Shown one piece after another: positions 1-6,379 of a stretch of DNA of 10,650 bases (its first letter is position 1; every line of letters starts with the position of its first letter). Below the pieces are notes generated by a model. That model worked only from the letters and a program-made list of their open reading frames with translations. It ran no database searches and was not told the DNA's origin. This DNA is from Mariprofundaceae bacterium (GTDB lineage Bacteria; Pseudomonadota; Zetaproteobacteria; Mariprofundales; Mariprofundaceae), in the NCBI GenBank assembly GCA_030950875.1, contig JAUZQS010000075.1, forward strand, positions 1 to 10,650, written 5' to 3'. A program made the translations under genes and the position numbers.

Positions 1-158
1 GGGTAAGGAAACATTTCCAAACAATAGTAATTCGGACGTTGATCATTCACATCATCCGAAGGCGCATCTATATTCGATTCAGCCCACTGCTTTTGCCACT
101 TTATCTCAATATCTTGAGCATTATAATGTTTATATTCACAATTTTCTGAATGACTCAC
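1..158 (-). CDS. leuS: Leucyl-tRNA synthetase, N-terminal part (runs off left edge)
   Basis: Charges tRNA-Leu with leucine in the cytoplasm; only the first 52 codons are in the window. Reading the minus strand from 158 gives an uninterrupted frame containing NAQDIEIKWQKQWAES and ending in YYCLEMFPYP. These match the start of bacterial LeuRS, where a W-x3-W helix is followed by the YYCL-x-MFPYPSG strand that leads into the HIGH-type ATP site (just outside the window). The start is taken as GTG at 158-156 because GGGAGAG lies 6 nt upstream and no in-frame ATG exists before codon 49. The frame stays open to a stop near 270, so TTG or GTG codons further up cannot be excluded. The gene is divergent from ypjD, separated by 137 bp. 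Identification is from recognised family motifs and is strong despite the short length. Confidence 0.9.
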   Translation of the reverse strand, partial: MSHSENCEYKHYNAQDIEIKWQKQWAESNIDAPSDDVNDQRPNYYCLEMFPY

Positions 159-295
159 CCGCAACTCTCCCAATAAGTTCCTAACTAGCACGCATGCCTT
201 ACGCAATTCAGGGGCAATGCTGCTGACGAACCTCAAAAAAGAAAAGCACTAACCGCATATTGATTATGTCATGAAGATTCGATAGAACCCCAACC

Positions 296-1117
296 ATGGA
301 CGTATCATTGTTTTTTCCCATTGCAGGCCTCATCACACTCTTTAGTGCATACCTTATCTGGTATCGCGTTTTAAAGGGTGAAGCTTCGCATCACCCGCGT
401 CATGAATCATTACTGATGACGATGCAAAGTCTTGCAACACTTTTTACCTTAAGCGGCATTGTCTTATTGCAACCAATCAGCAGCCACGATATTCATTTTA
501 CCTTGATTACTGCTGCTGCAACTGCCACACTGTTTGTGCAAGCCATGTATTTGTTTGGCTTATTACGACATGGCATTCAAGGGCTTGGGCTATTTTTATT
601 GCCTGTCATTGCCCTGTTGCTATTGATTATACCGATACTCCCTGTAGATCCTGAAAGCCACGGCATTGAGACAACCTCCATCCTACACAGCAGTCATTTG
701 CTTATATCTATGCTGGCTTACGCTGTACTCACCATGACCGCATTTCATGCTGTTATGCATCTTTTACTTGATCAAGCTCTTAAGAAAAAACGCATTCACC
801 CTGTCATTCAAGCCATGCCACCATTGGTTAAGTTGGAGAACCTTATGTTGACATTATTGCGCTGGTCTGTCTGGTTAATCGCTTTAAGCATTTTAACAGG
901 TCTGCTATGGCAATGGGTTGATTTTTCTCAATTTGTACTATTTAGTCATAAAATATTATTAGCACTTATGTCATTCGGTGTACTCTCGTGGTTGCTTAAC
1001 AATCAGAAAAAATCGGCTTGGCATGGTCGCCGCACCAGCCAATTGATTCTTGTCTCTTACTCTCTGATGTTATTGGCCTATTTTGGCGTACGTTTAATTC
1101 AGGCTTGGCTAGATTAA
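296..1117 (+). CDS. ypjD: YpjD/CcsA-like cytochrome c assembly-type inner-membrane protein
   Basis: A 273-residue polytopic inner-membrane protein with about eight hydrophobic segments and the order seen in E. coli YpjD (about 263 residues). The diagnostic part is the central and C-terminal half: HSSHLLISMLAYAVLT (131-146), a P-L-x-K/M-E-x-L amphipathic stretch near 176-184, HKILLALMSF (218-227), and the terminal W-x-GRR ... LLAYFGVRL (242-267). The histidines at 131, 134 and 218 are in positions where CcsA relatives place candidate haem ligands. The family resembles CcsA/CcmC haem-handling proteins, but its exact role is not settled. No strong Shine-Dalgarno precedes the ATG. The next gene, corB, starts 24 bp after the stop, and the ypjD-corB (ypjD-yfjD) order also occurs in E. 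coli, so a two-gene operon is likely. Confidence 0.88.
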   Translation: MDVSLFFPIAGLITLFSAYLIWYRVLKGEASHHPRHESLLMTMQSLATLFTLSGIVLLQPISSHDIHFTLITAAATATLFVQAMYLFGLLRHGIQGLGLFLLPVIALLLLIIPILPVDPESHGIETTSILHSSHLLISMLAYAVLTMTAFHAVMHLLLDQALKKKRIHPVIQAMPPLVKLENLMLTLLRWSVWLIALSILTGLLWQWVDFSQFVLFSHKILLALMSFGVLSWLLNNQKKSAWHGRRTSQLILVSYSLMLLAYFGVRLIQAWLD

Positions 1118-1141
1118 ACACACACCCGCTGCATCAACACC

Positions 1142-2422
1142 ATGACTACGCTGCACATTTCCCTTCCTGTTGCCTGTATTATTTTACTGCTCTTATTGCT
1201 TCTATCGGCTTTTTTCTCAAGCTCTGAAACGGCTTTAATAAGAGCCAGACGCGTACGTTTGCGTATCCTTAGCAAAAATGGCGATCTTGGTGCCAAGCGT
1301 GCCGAACACCTATTAAAAACACCTGAGAAAATTTTATCCGCTATTTTGCTGGGTAATAATTTTGTCAACTTCGCTGCTTCCAGCCTTACTGCAGCTGTCT
1401 TCGTCGCAGCTTTTGGTAATGCAGGCATCATATACGCCACGATTGCCATGACTATTATCGTGGTTATTTTTGCTGAAGTGTTACCCAAAACAATTGCCGT
1501 TGCCTATGCCGAACCCATTGCCTGCAAAGTTGCTGCCCCATTACAGTGGGTTATGCGAATTTTCCACCCCATCATTGTAGGCTTAATGGCCATTGTGAAT
1601 GTACTCAAACGAATGTTACGCATTCCCAAGCATCAGGAAGTAGGGTTTAACCATCAGGAATTGGCAGCCATGGTCGATATTAGCGCTGAATCTGGCATGT
1701 TGGATGATGCACGTGAACAAATGCTCGCAAGTAGCCTTAGTCTGCATGAAATCCCCGTCAAACAATTGATGGCACCACGCAAAGACATGATCATGTTGGA
1801 TGCCAATCAAAGCGTTCAAGTCTGTAAAGAACATGCCTTAAACCAGCCACATTCTCGCTACCCAGTCTTTCTATCTCAGAGTGACAATATTCTCGGCATT
1901 ATTCATCTGCGAGAACTCATTAAGCTAGATGACTCAGATCAACCCTTGGCAAATGCTATCATCTGGCAAAGCCCGCTTTACACACCCAATAACCGCCATG
2001 CCTTAAGCCAACTATTTGATTTTCAAAGCAAACATCAACATATGGCTATTGTTGTCGATGAATTCGGTGATATTGAAGGACTGATTACACTAGAAGATAT
2101 TATTGAAGAAATTGTCGGTGATATTGTCGATGAATCCGATGTTCCAACTTCATCTGAAGTCTGGCAGCAACCTGATGGTTCGCTCGTCGTTACTTCAACT
2201 GCCAATGTTCACGATATTAACCAAGTACTCGATAGTGACCTTCCCGAAGATGGTGCAACAACCATTGGCGGTCTTATTGTACAAACACTCGGCGACCAAC
2301 CAGAAAGCAGAGTAAGTCTACCCATAAAAGATCTGCAACTGGAGGTATTAAGTATTGAAGATGCGTGGATTCAACGCGTTCGCATCGTCAAATCAACACC
2401 AAGAAAGGAGCCCAAGCGCTAG
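1142..2422 (+). CDS. corB: CorB/CNNM-type membrane protein: DUF21, CBS pair, CorC_HlyC domain
   Basis: A 426-residue inner-membrane protein of the HlyC/CorC (CNNM) family, linked to Mg2+ or cobalt resistance and efflux. Residues 8-160 form the DUF21 transmembrane domain, with the conserved S-A-x-F-S-x-S-E-T (22-30), L-L-GNN-x-V-N (69-76) and FAEVLPKT (110-117) motifs. Residues about 204-262 and 270-325 form two CBS modules, ending in the conserved DEFGDIEGLITLEDIIEEIVGDI stretch (306-328). Residues about 335-418 are the CorC_HlyC domain. Length and order match E. coli YfjD/CorB. The CBS pair would sense adenine nucleotides on the cytoplasmic side by family analogy. The stop codon is only 2 bp from the stop of the converging uracil-DNA glycosylase gene, leaving no room for a separate terminator. 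Confidence 0.93.
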   Translation: MTTLHISLPVACIILLLLLLLSAFFSSSETALIRARRVRLRILSKNGDLGAKRAEHLLKTPEKILSAILLGNNFVNFAASSLTAAVFVAAFGNAGIIYATIAMTIIVVIFAEVLPKTIAVAYAEPIACKVAAPLQWVMRIFHPIIVGLMAIVNVLKRMLRIPKHQEVGFNHQELAAMVDISAESGMLDDAREQMLASSLSLHEIPVKQLMAPRKDMIMLDANQSVQVCKEHALNQPHSRYPVFLSQSDNILGIIHLRELIKLDDSDQPLANAIIWQSPLYTPNNRHALSQLFDFQSKHQHMAIVVDEFGDIEGLITLEDIIEEIVGDIVDESDVPTSSEVWQQPDGSLVVTSTANVHDINQVLDSDLPEDGATTIGGLIVQTLGDQPESRVSLPIKDLQLEVLSIEDAWIQRVRIVKSTPRKEPKR

Positions 2423-2424
2423 GT

Positions 2425-3144
2425 TTATGAATCCATAAGTCGCTTTTGAATTGTTAATAAATCTTCCCACATTTTATTTTTTTCTTTGGGTGAACGTAAT
2501 AAATACGCAGGGTGATAAGACACCCACACAGGGATACTTCGGTAGCTATGCCATTGCCCGCGTAAATCATGCAATACTGCATCACTCCCCAACAAAGCCT
2601 GTGCAGCTACACGTCCCATGACACAAATAACCTTGGGTGAGACTTTATCCAACTGTCCATTCAGCCAAATACTACATGCATCCAATTCATCCTGCTTGGG
2701 GTCACGGTGGTTGGGTGTCAAACACTGTAAAACATTTAAGCTATAAACCTGCTTCCTACTCAAGCCTATAGCCTTCAGCATACCATCAAACATAATCCCA
2801 ACATGCTCAACAAGCACTACTCCATGATCATCTTCCGCACTGCTCGGAGCCTCACCTATAAATAACAAATCAGCATCAGGATTACCTTGCCCAAAAACCA
2901 CATGCTGACGCGACTCTGCAAGCCCACAGCGCTGACACTGCATGGCATCCACGGCCATACTCGCCAAATCCATCTCATCCATGGGCATGGATTTTGGCTC
3001 TACCTCAACTATCGAAACATTAGGCAATGTCTGAGCAGTTGATTCTTCTATATTACTTTTTTTATTACCCGAACGAACAAGGGAAACAGGTGTTTGCACA
3101 CCTATTTCCCTTAAATACGTTGTTAAAAACTCAGTCTCGGACAT
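2425..3144 (-). CDS. Family-4 (Fe-S) uracil-DNA glycosylase homologue with altered uracil pocket
   Basis: A 239-residue protein of the 4Fe-4S uracil-DNA glycosylase superfamily, expected to excise uracil from DNA. All four cluster cysteines are present: C70 and C73 (CQRC), C141 (NVLQC) and C157. GEAP (97-100), the NVLQC strand (137-141), LRGQW (194-198) and HPAYLLR (211-217) also match. Residues 1-68 are a poorly conserved N-terminal extension, as in many proteobacterial members. The odd feature is residues 108-116: the family's G-x-PFVG-x-AG loop reads GVVLVEHVG, so the uracil-stacking Phe is Leu and the following Gly is Glu, while GEAPG is GEAPS. No frameshift explains this. GAGG lies 5 nt before the ATG. 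The gene follows fbp by 17 bp on the same strand, probably as one operon. Family assignment is strong; glycosylase activity is uncertain. Confidence 0.85.
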   Translation of the reverse strand: MSETEFLTTYLREIGVQTPVSLVRSGNKKSNIEESTAQTLPNVSIVEVEPKSMPMDEMDLASMAVDAMQCQRCGLAESRQHVVFGQGNPDADLLFIGEAPSSAEDDHGVVLVEHVGIMFDGMLKAIGLSRKQVYSLNVLQCLTPNHRDPKQDELDACSIWLNGQLDKVSPKVICVMGRVAAQALLGSDAVLHDLRGQWHSYRSIPVWVSYHPAYLLRSPKEKNKMWEDLLTIQKRLMDS

Positions 3145-3161
3145 TGCTGCCTCAGCAACAA

Positions 3162-4112
3162 CTAGCCCAACAAGATATCCACTTTGGTCGTTGAACCCAA
3201 ATATACAGGCACACGTTGATGCAAAGCTTCAGGTTGAAGATCCAAAACAGCCACGCCATCACTGCTCATCGATTTGCCACCAGCCTGTTCCATAATAAAG
3301 CCCATCGGAATTGCTTCATATAACAAACGCAATTTGCCTGTCGTGTTTTTGCTGTCTGCTGGGTACAAAAATATACCACCTTTCAAAATCGTACGGTGCA
3401 TATCAGCAACCATCGCACCTACATAGCGCATGCCTAAACCAGTTTCAGCTTTTAAATTTTCCAGTTTAGCACCCATATCATCAGCCCAATCAGCCGCATT
3501 GGACTCATTCACTGAATAATAACCACCTGTTTCAGGGATGCGCATATTACCATGACTCAATTCAAAACGTGCCGTTGAAGGGTTAAATGTATAACCATCC
3601 ACACCTTCACCTACAGAACACACCAGCATCGTTGATGGACCATACAACACATAACCTGCTGCAATCACTTCACGACCACTTTGCAAAGTATCGGACACAT
3701 GTGGGCGCTCTGTATTCGCTGTCTTACGCTTCACCACAGAAAAAATAGTTCCAACAGGGCCATCCACATCAAGGTTTGAAGAGCCATCCAAAGGATCTAC
3801 CAATACCAAATAATCTGCGCCAGCATACTCTTCAATAACCAATAATTCTTCTTGCTCTTCTGAGCCTACCGCACACACAAAACCAGTTGAGCGCATTTCA
3901 TCAAGAAAGATCTCATCCGATAACACATCCAACAGCTGTTGCTGTTCACCCTGAATATTTTCACTTCCTGCTCCACCCAGTGCGCCTCGAAACACCGCAC
4001 CACGCAAAACTGCCGCAATTTCAATAGCCGCACGCCCTACACCCTGAATCACAGGCATCATTGTTGATCCATGTTCGCCCTGTTTAGCAATATTATTCAA
4101 TGTCAGTGGCAT
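3162..4112 (-). CDS. fbp: Class I fructose-1,6-bisphosphatase
   Basis: Hydrolyses fructose 1,6-bisphosphate to fructose 6-phosphate in gluconeogenesis and, in autotrophs, the Calvin cycle; cytoplasmic. Numbered from the chosen start, it has ENIQGEQQ (51-58), the acidic metal-site segment SEEQEE (84-89), the signature VDPLDGSSNLDV (105-116), the AAGYVLYGPSTMLV strand (151-164), KGGIFLYP (244-251) and GKLRLLYEAIPM (259-270), which carries the last metal-binding Glu and the sugar-phosphate contacts. The start at 4112 is preferred because GGGAGG sits 5 nt upstream. An in-frame ATG at 4133 with a closer GGAG would add seven residues. The protein is 316 residues and ends about ten residues earlier than E. 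coli Fbp, just after the family's last strand (VYLGS); probably tolerated. The UDG gene follows 17 bp downstream. Upstream lies a palindromic element. Confidence 0.93.
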   Translation of the reverse strand: MPLTLNNIAKQGEHGSTMMPVIQGVGRAAIEIAAVLRGAVFRGALGGAGSENIQGEQQQLLDVLSDEIFLDEMRSTGFVCAVGSEEQEELLVIEEYAGADYLVLVDPLDGSSNLDVDGPVGTIFSVVKRKTANTERPHVSDTLQSGREVIAAGYVLYGPSTMLVCSVGEGVDGYTFNPSTARFELSHGNMRIPETGGYYSVNESNAADWADDMGAKLENLKAETGLGMRYVGAMVADMHRTILKGGIFLYPADSKNTTGKLRLLYEAIPMGFIMEQAGGKSMSSDGVAVLDLQPEALHQRVPVYLGSTTKVDILLG

Positions 4113-4171
4113 ATAGCCCTCCCGTCCGTTCATTAACTCCAGCTACTTACCAAGCATGCAGGCTTAAATGT

Positions 4172-4337
4172 TAGCCCGCATTATTCACAAATACTACCGC
4201 GCCCTTGCTTGTTCCTTTGCCCGCAACGCATTTCTCAAAGTGAGCCTGTAAGCATGGCTACGGGCTCACTTTTCGAAATTCGTTGCAAATAAAGGCCCAG
4301 CGCAATCATCACGTCGATTCGTGAATAATGCGGGCTA
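4172..4337. mobile_element. MITE-like palindromic element with 17-bp terminal inverted repeats
   Basis: The ends TAGCCCGCATTATTCAC (4172-4188) and its exact reverse complement (4321-4337) form a perfect 17-bp inverted repeat, extending to 20 of 21 matching positions inward. A second inverted repeat lies inside: arms 4223-4246 and 4263-4286 match at 21 of 24 positions around a 16-nt loop. The whole 166 bp could fold as a long hairpin. No coding frame of useful length is inside. The outermost TA at both ends would fit a TA target-site duplication of IS630/Tc1-mariner type, but that is inference. It lies about 60 bp upstream of the fbp start, so it may contribute to or interrupt the fbp promoter or leader. 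Confidence 0.75.
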
Positions 4338-4452
4338 GATTCCATGATGAACACACTACAACTACAAAGAACCATTTAAAGGCATGTAAACAGCATATAA
4401 GTAAACTGAAAATCACTTGCGGAGCATGCTAACAAACAATAGGAATAGATAC

Positions 4453-4488
4453 AAAAAAAGGCTGCATATCCTAAGATATACAGCCTTT
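4453..4488 (-). terminator. Intrinsic terminator, minus strand
   Basis: Arms 4457-4470 and 4475-4488 form a 14-bp stem with a 4-nt loop. On the minus-strand RNA the only non-Watson-Crick pair is a G-U wobble. The A run at 4453-4459 becomes a U tract directly after the stem on the minus strand. It sits 4 nt beyond the tRNA 3'-end fragment, as expected for the original terminator of a tRNA-Asp gene. Confidence 0.8.
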
Positions 4489-4492
4489 AAAG

Positions 4493-4506
4493 TGGCGGAG
4501 CGGACG
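4493..4506 (-). other. tRNA-Asp 3'-end fragment, probable integration (att) scar
   Basis: The minus strand reads CGTCCGCTCCGCCA, identical to the final 14 nt of typical bacterial tRNA-Asp including the encoded CCA. It is followed by CTTT and an intrinsic terminator. Upstream of it on that strand (above 4506) the sequence no longer matches a tRNA: no T-loop GTTCGA is present. Integrases that use tRNA 3' ends leave this kind of copy at one boundary. The orientation predicts that the inserted DNA lies to the right and that the intact tRNA-Asp, also on the minus strand, lies at higher coordinates, outside the window. The match is short and from memory of tRNA sequences. Confidence 0.55.
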
Positions 4507-4585
4507 ACCGCCAATCTATTTTTTTATATTGTTATTTATCAGTATGTTACAATAATATATTTGAATAACTAATAAGAAATTATAA

Positions 4586-4609
4586 TTTACCCTATACTTT
4601 ACCCTATAC
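4586..4609. repeat. Perfect 12-bp tandem direct repeat
   Basis: TTTACCCTATAC occurs twice head to tail (4586-4597 and 4598-4609). It lies about 80 bp inside the presumed att scar, where tyrosine-integrase arm-type binding sites or similar short direct repeats are commonly found in tRNA-integrated islands. Role inferred from position only. Confidence 0.7.
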
Positions 4610-5141
4610 CCAAACAAAGATCAGAAAGGCTTCCCCAACCAAAGGAACTTTCAGGCTTCTTTTTTACAATCATCTTGCGTGCTTTGTTACGCATAAGATA
4701 TTCTTATTAACTATTAGGAATTCATCAAATAAAGTGAATCTCTGTGTGCCGCTCATTCTTTAACTCCCTTCTTTGAAAAAAGATAACTCCTAAGTGTCTA
4801 TATTAGTAGGGGCATGCCACTTTAGAGCATCACACAAATCTTACGGCACTCATAGCGCTACATCCACAATTTCACTTTTAATACTAGGGGAGACCGATTT
4901 AACCGTTTTAATAGGTTAAAATGGCTTAATTGGTAATCCCTCCCGAAAAGTAACAGAGGTTACAGTATGCATATTTTATGCCCTTGTAGCCGTTTCACAG
5001 CTAAAATTTGATCATTTAGAGTTATGAATTTTGTTATTATGGACAAACTAGACATGCTCTTCCCTCGCAATGTGAAGTCGCTCCGCTAATTTGTGAATGC
5101 TAAAAAATACATATACGATAAGAAACTTCTAAGTTTTTTAC
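4610..5141. other. Non-coding, AT-rich stretch; one inverted repeat seen
   Basis: No convincing gene was found on either strand. One hairpin stands out: TTTAACC (4898-4904) and GGTTAAA (4914-4920) around a 9-nt loop, extended by two further G-C pairs beyond a small internal loop (4894-4895 with 4923-4924). No U tract follows on either strand, so it is not a clear terminator. The region is probably decayed accessory DNA. Confidence 0.5.
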
Positions 5142-5462
5142 CTATTTGGTGAAGAGTGTGAAATTATAGCCAAAAGAGAGTGTCACAACCTTTGCCTTAA
5201 AATCACCCTGTGCTGCAGCCATATAACCATATTGACCAATCAGACTATACTGGTTATTGAACTGATATCCGATCCCAGCATTGGACTGCCAGACCAAGCC
5301 TGCACCCGTTGATAATCCGCCGCCGCCAGCCGGGCCAATAAGTGCCTCCGCCTCAAAAAAGAGTGGTGTAGATAATAGCTGTTGATGGATACCTGCCCCA
5401 AAAAGACCAACCATATATGCCCCGGCCTTGCCAGACCAGCAGAGAATAATGCGCTCAAATAT
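5142..5462 (-). pseudogene. C-terminal remnant of a beta-barrel outer-membrane protein
   Basis: The frame from the last upstream stop (5463) encodes about 106 residues ending in LSFGYNFTLFTK. The alternating pattern and glycine-rich turns (GPAGGGGLSTGAGLVWQSNAG, then GIGYQFNNQYSLIGQYGYM) with a terminal aromatic-rich strand (VVTLSFGYNF) are typical of the last strands of an outer-membrane beta-barrel. No signal peptide, ribosome binding site or N-terminal barrel strands precede it. The first Met (5414) falls inside what looks like a strand, and a stop interrupts the frame at 5463. I could not find the missing N-terminal part in another frame upstream. A truncated pseudogene is most likely. 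The specific family is not recognised. Its local GC is higher than the surrounding sequence. Confidence 0.5.
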
Positions 5463-5745
5463 TCATGCCTGAATCTTTCGACTTTTATAAACATTTTGCG
5501 CGTACTGCACTTGGAATCGCCAGCGACGAATTCAACTCTTAAGTAGAGCCTCCTCAAGAACCCCATTTCAACTTTTCACTTAACAACAGCCGTTGGCATA
5601 AGAAGAGGGTTCAAGTGTCGTAAGATGGCTCTGCAGCAAGTCACGTACCTCTTCACATGCTCACGCACAGCGTAAAGCGCTGTCATTTGCCAATCAGGCA
5701 GCCAAAAACTCAGCAAAGCCACGAATAAATAATTTATTCAAACAT
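5463..5745. other. No gene identified; small hairpin only
   Basis: The minus strand has a frame open for about 50 codons (ending near 5583) that resembles no family I recognise and has no visible ribosome binding site. A 6-bp hairpin with a 5-nt loop occurs at 5667-5683 (ACAGCG and CGCTGT). Nothing else can be supported here. Confidence 0.4.
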
Positions 5746-5768
5746 AAAAAAAGCGGCTCAAAAGCCGC
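5746..5768 (-). terminator. Intrinsic terminator of the toxin-antitoxin operon
   Basis: GCGGCT (5753-5758) and AGCCGC (5763-5768) form a G-C rich 6-bp stem with a 4-nt loop. The seven A residues at 5746-5752 give a U tract after the stem on the minus strand. The hairpin overlaps the last codons and the stop (5758-5760) of the toxin gene. Confidence 0.85.
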
Positions 5769-6087
5769 CTATTGTAGAAGTTCTAAAATTGTTTTTTTCA
5801 TCATCCAATGATAACGGCCATCTTTGTTTTTGATGAATAATACGCAAAACATTTAAAACCTCTTTATCAACACTATAAAGTATACTGCATGATGTTTTTG
5901 AAACCATTAACCTATAAACACCCTCAATATCGCTCTTATCACCAATCAAAGGAAAACCTTCTAGAAATATCGCTTTTTCTCTTATCCTTTCCATAACATC
6001 AAGAGCATTTTTATAGCTATTATCAGCTATATAGTCTCATATATTACTTAAATCATGCAAGGCATACTTTGACCACCCAACTCTCAC
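5758..6087 (-). pseudogene. ParE/RelE-family toxin interrupted by in-frame TGA at codon 17
   Basis: Members of this family are small ribosome-dependent RNases (RelE) or gyrase poisons (ParE). Starting at GTG 6087 with AGAAGG 6 nt upstream, the frame reads MRVGWSKYALHDLSNI, then TGA (6037-6039), then DYIADNSYKNALDVMERIRE and on to the stop at 5758. The two parts are in the same frame and join exactly as a ParE N-terminus (A-x-x-D-L-x-x-I-[W/Y]-DYIA), so a single change of a TGG Trp codon to TGA would explain it. The C-terminal half has the usual Y-R-L-M-V ... S-I-L-Y-S-V ... V-L-N-V-L-R-I-I-H-x-K-Q-R-WP pattern. The start overlaps the antitoxin end by 35 nt, typical of such pairs. An internal ATG at 5994 could give only a 78-residue fragment lacking the N-terminal helices. 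A sequencing error is the main alternative. Confidence 0.75.
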
Positions 6088-6331
6088 CAGCAACCTTCTT
6101 TTTAAGCCCGTTTATAATACTATCAATATGGTTAATAGCGTCCTTATTACTTACCACATCACCGACCTCAACCTGTGCCATTGCTTGCCCTATAGCTTTT
6201 CTTTCCCATTCGTCATGTTCCACACGCGCCACCACTGCCTCACTGATTAAGCTTGCACGGCTTACATGATGACTTTCTGCCAACTTACAAATGTTTTCGT
6301 AAGTCTCATCGTCAACTTTCATCATTCTCAT
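6053..6331 (-). CDS. Ribbon-helix-helix (CopG-like) antitoxin
   Basis: A 92-residue protein from ATG 6331, chosen because GGGGGTGA lies about 5 nt upstream. A GTG at 6340 would add three residues but falls inside that ribosome-binding sequence. Residues 1-45 fit a ribbon-helix-helix fold: a short basic strand (MRMMKV), DDETYENICKLAE as the first helix, then HHVSRASLISEAVVARVE as turn plus second helix, the 'SR-S-L-I-x-E-A' pattern being characteristic. The C-terminal part (about 46-92, including GDVVSNKDAINHIDSI) would wrap the toxin. It is the first gene of the pair and overlaps the toxin start. Such antitoxins normally repress their own promoter, and a 13-bp palindrome lies just upstream. 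The gene looks intact although its partner is interrupted. Confidence 0.85.
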   Translation of the reverse strand: MRMMKVDDETYENICKLAESHHVSRASLISEAVVARVEHDEWERKAIGQAMAQVEVGDVVSNKDAINHIDSIINGLKKKVAGESWVVKVCLA

Positions 6332-6351
6332 ATAATTCACCCCCCACAGAT

Positions 6352-6379
6352 AACATAGCGGCTATGCCTTCCAATGCAA
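6352..6379 (-). promoter_or_regulatory. Candidate antitoxin promoter with palindromic operator
   Basis: On the minus strand, TTGCAT (6379-6374) is followed after 16 bp by TATGTT (6357-6352), a moderate sigma70-type pair placing the transcript start about 15-20 nt before the antitoxin ATG. CATAGC-G-GCTATG (6354-6366) is a perfect 6+6 bp palindrome overlapping the -10 element, a suitable site for autorepression by the ribbon-helix-helix protein. Inferred from sequence pattern only. Confidence 0.5.

Noticed and set aside
260..288. sigma70 promoter for ypjD (TTGATT with TAGAAC, 17-bp spacing)
   Set aside because: The -10 is poor and the transcript start would fall at the start codon, leaving no ribosome binding site.
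2414..2447. Possible bidirectional terminator between corB and the UDG gene
   Set aside because: Only a 5-bp outer stem with an asymmetric internal loop and four T residues; too weak to call.
5079..5088. GTCGCTCCGCTAAT as a second copy of the tRNA end
   Set aside because: Only 8 nt are shared (CGCTCCGC) and again in inverted orientation; likely chance.
5240..5566. A 108-residue minus-strand frame overlapping the outer-membrane remnant
   Set aside because: It overlaps the barrel-like frame, resembles no family I know, and loses any protein-like pattern where the barrel frame is convincing; treated as a shadow or debris.
5570..5700. Possible integron attC site (ACTTAAC beside a toxin-antitoxin pair, with TTGGCA and TGCCAA arms about 100 bp apart)
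   Set aside because: The first core box fits RYYYAAC, but no matching GTTRRRY box is found at the other end and no integrase or further cassettes are present.
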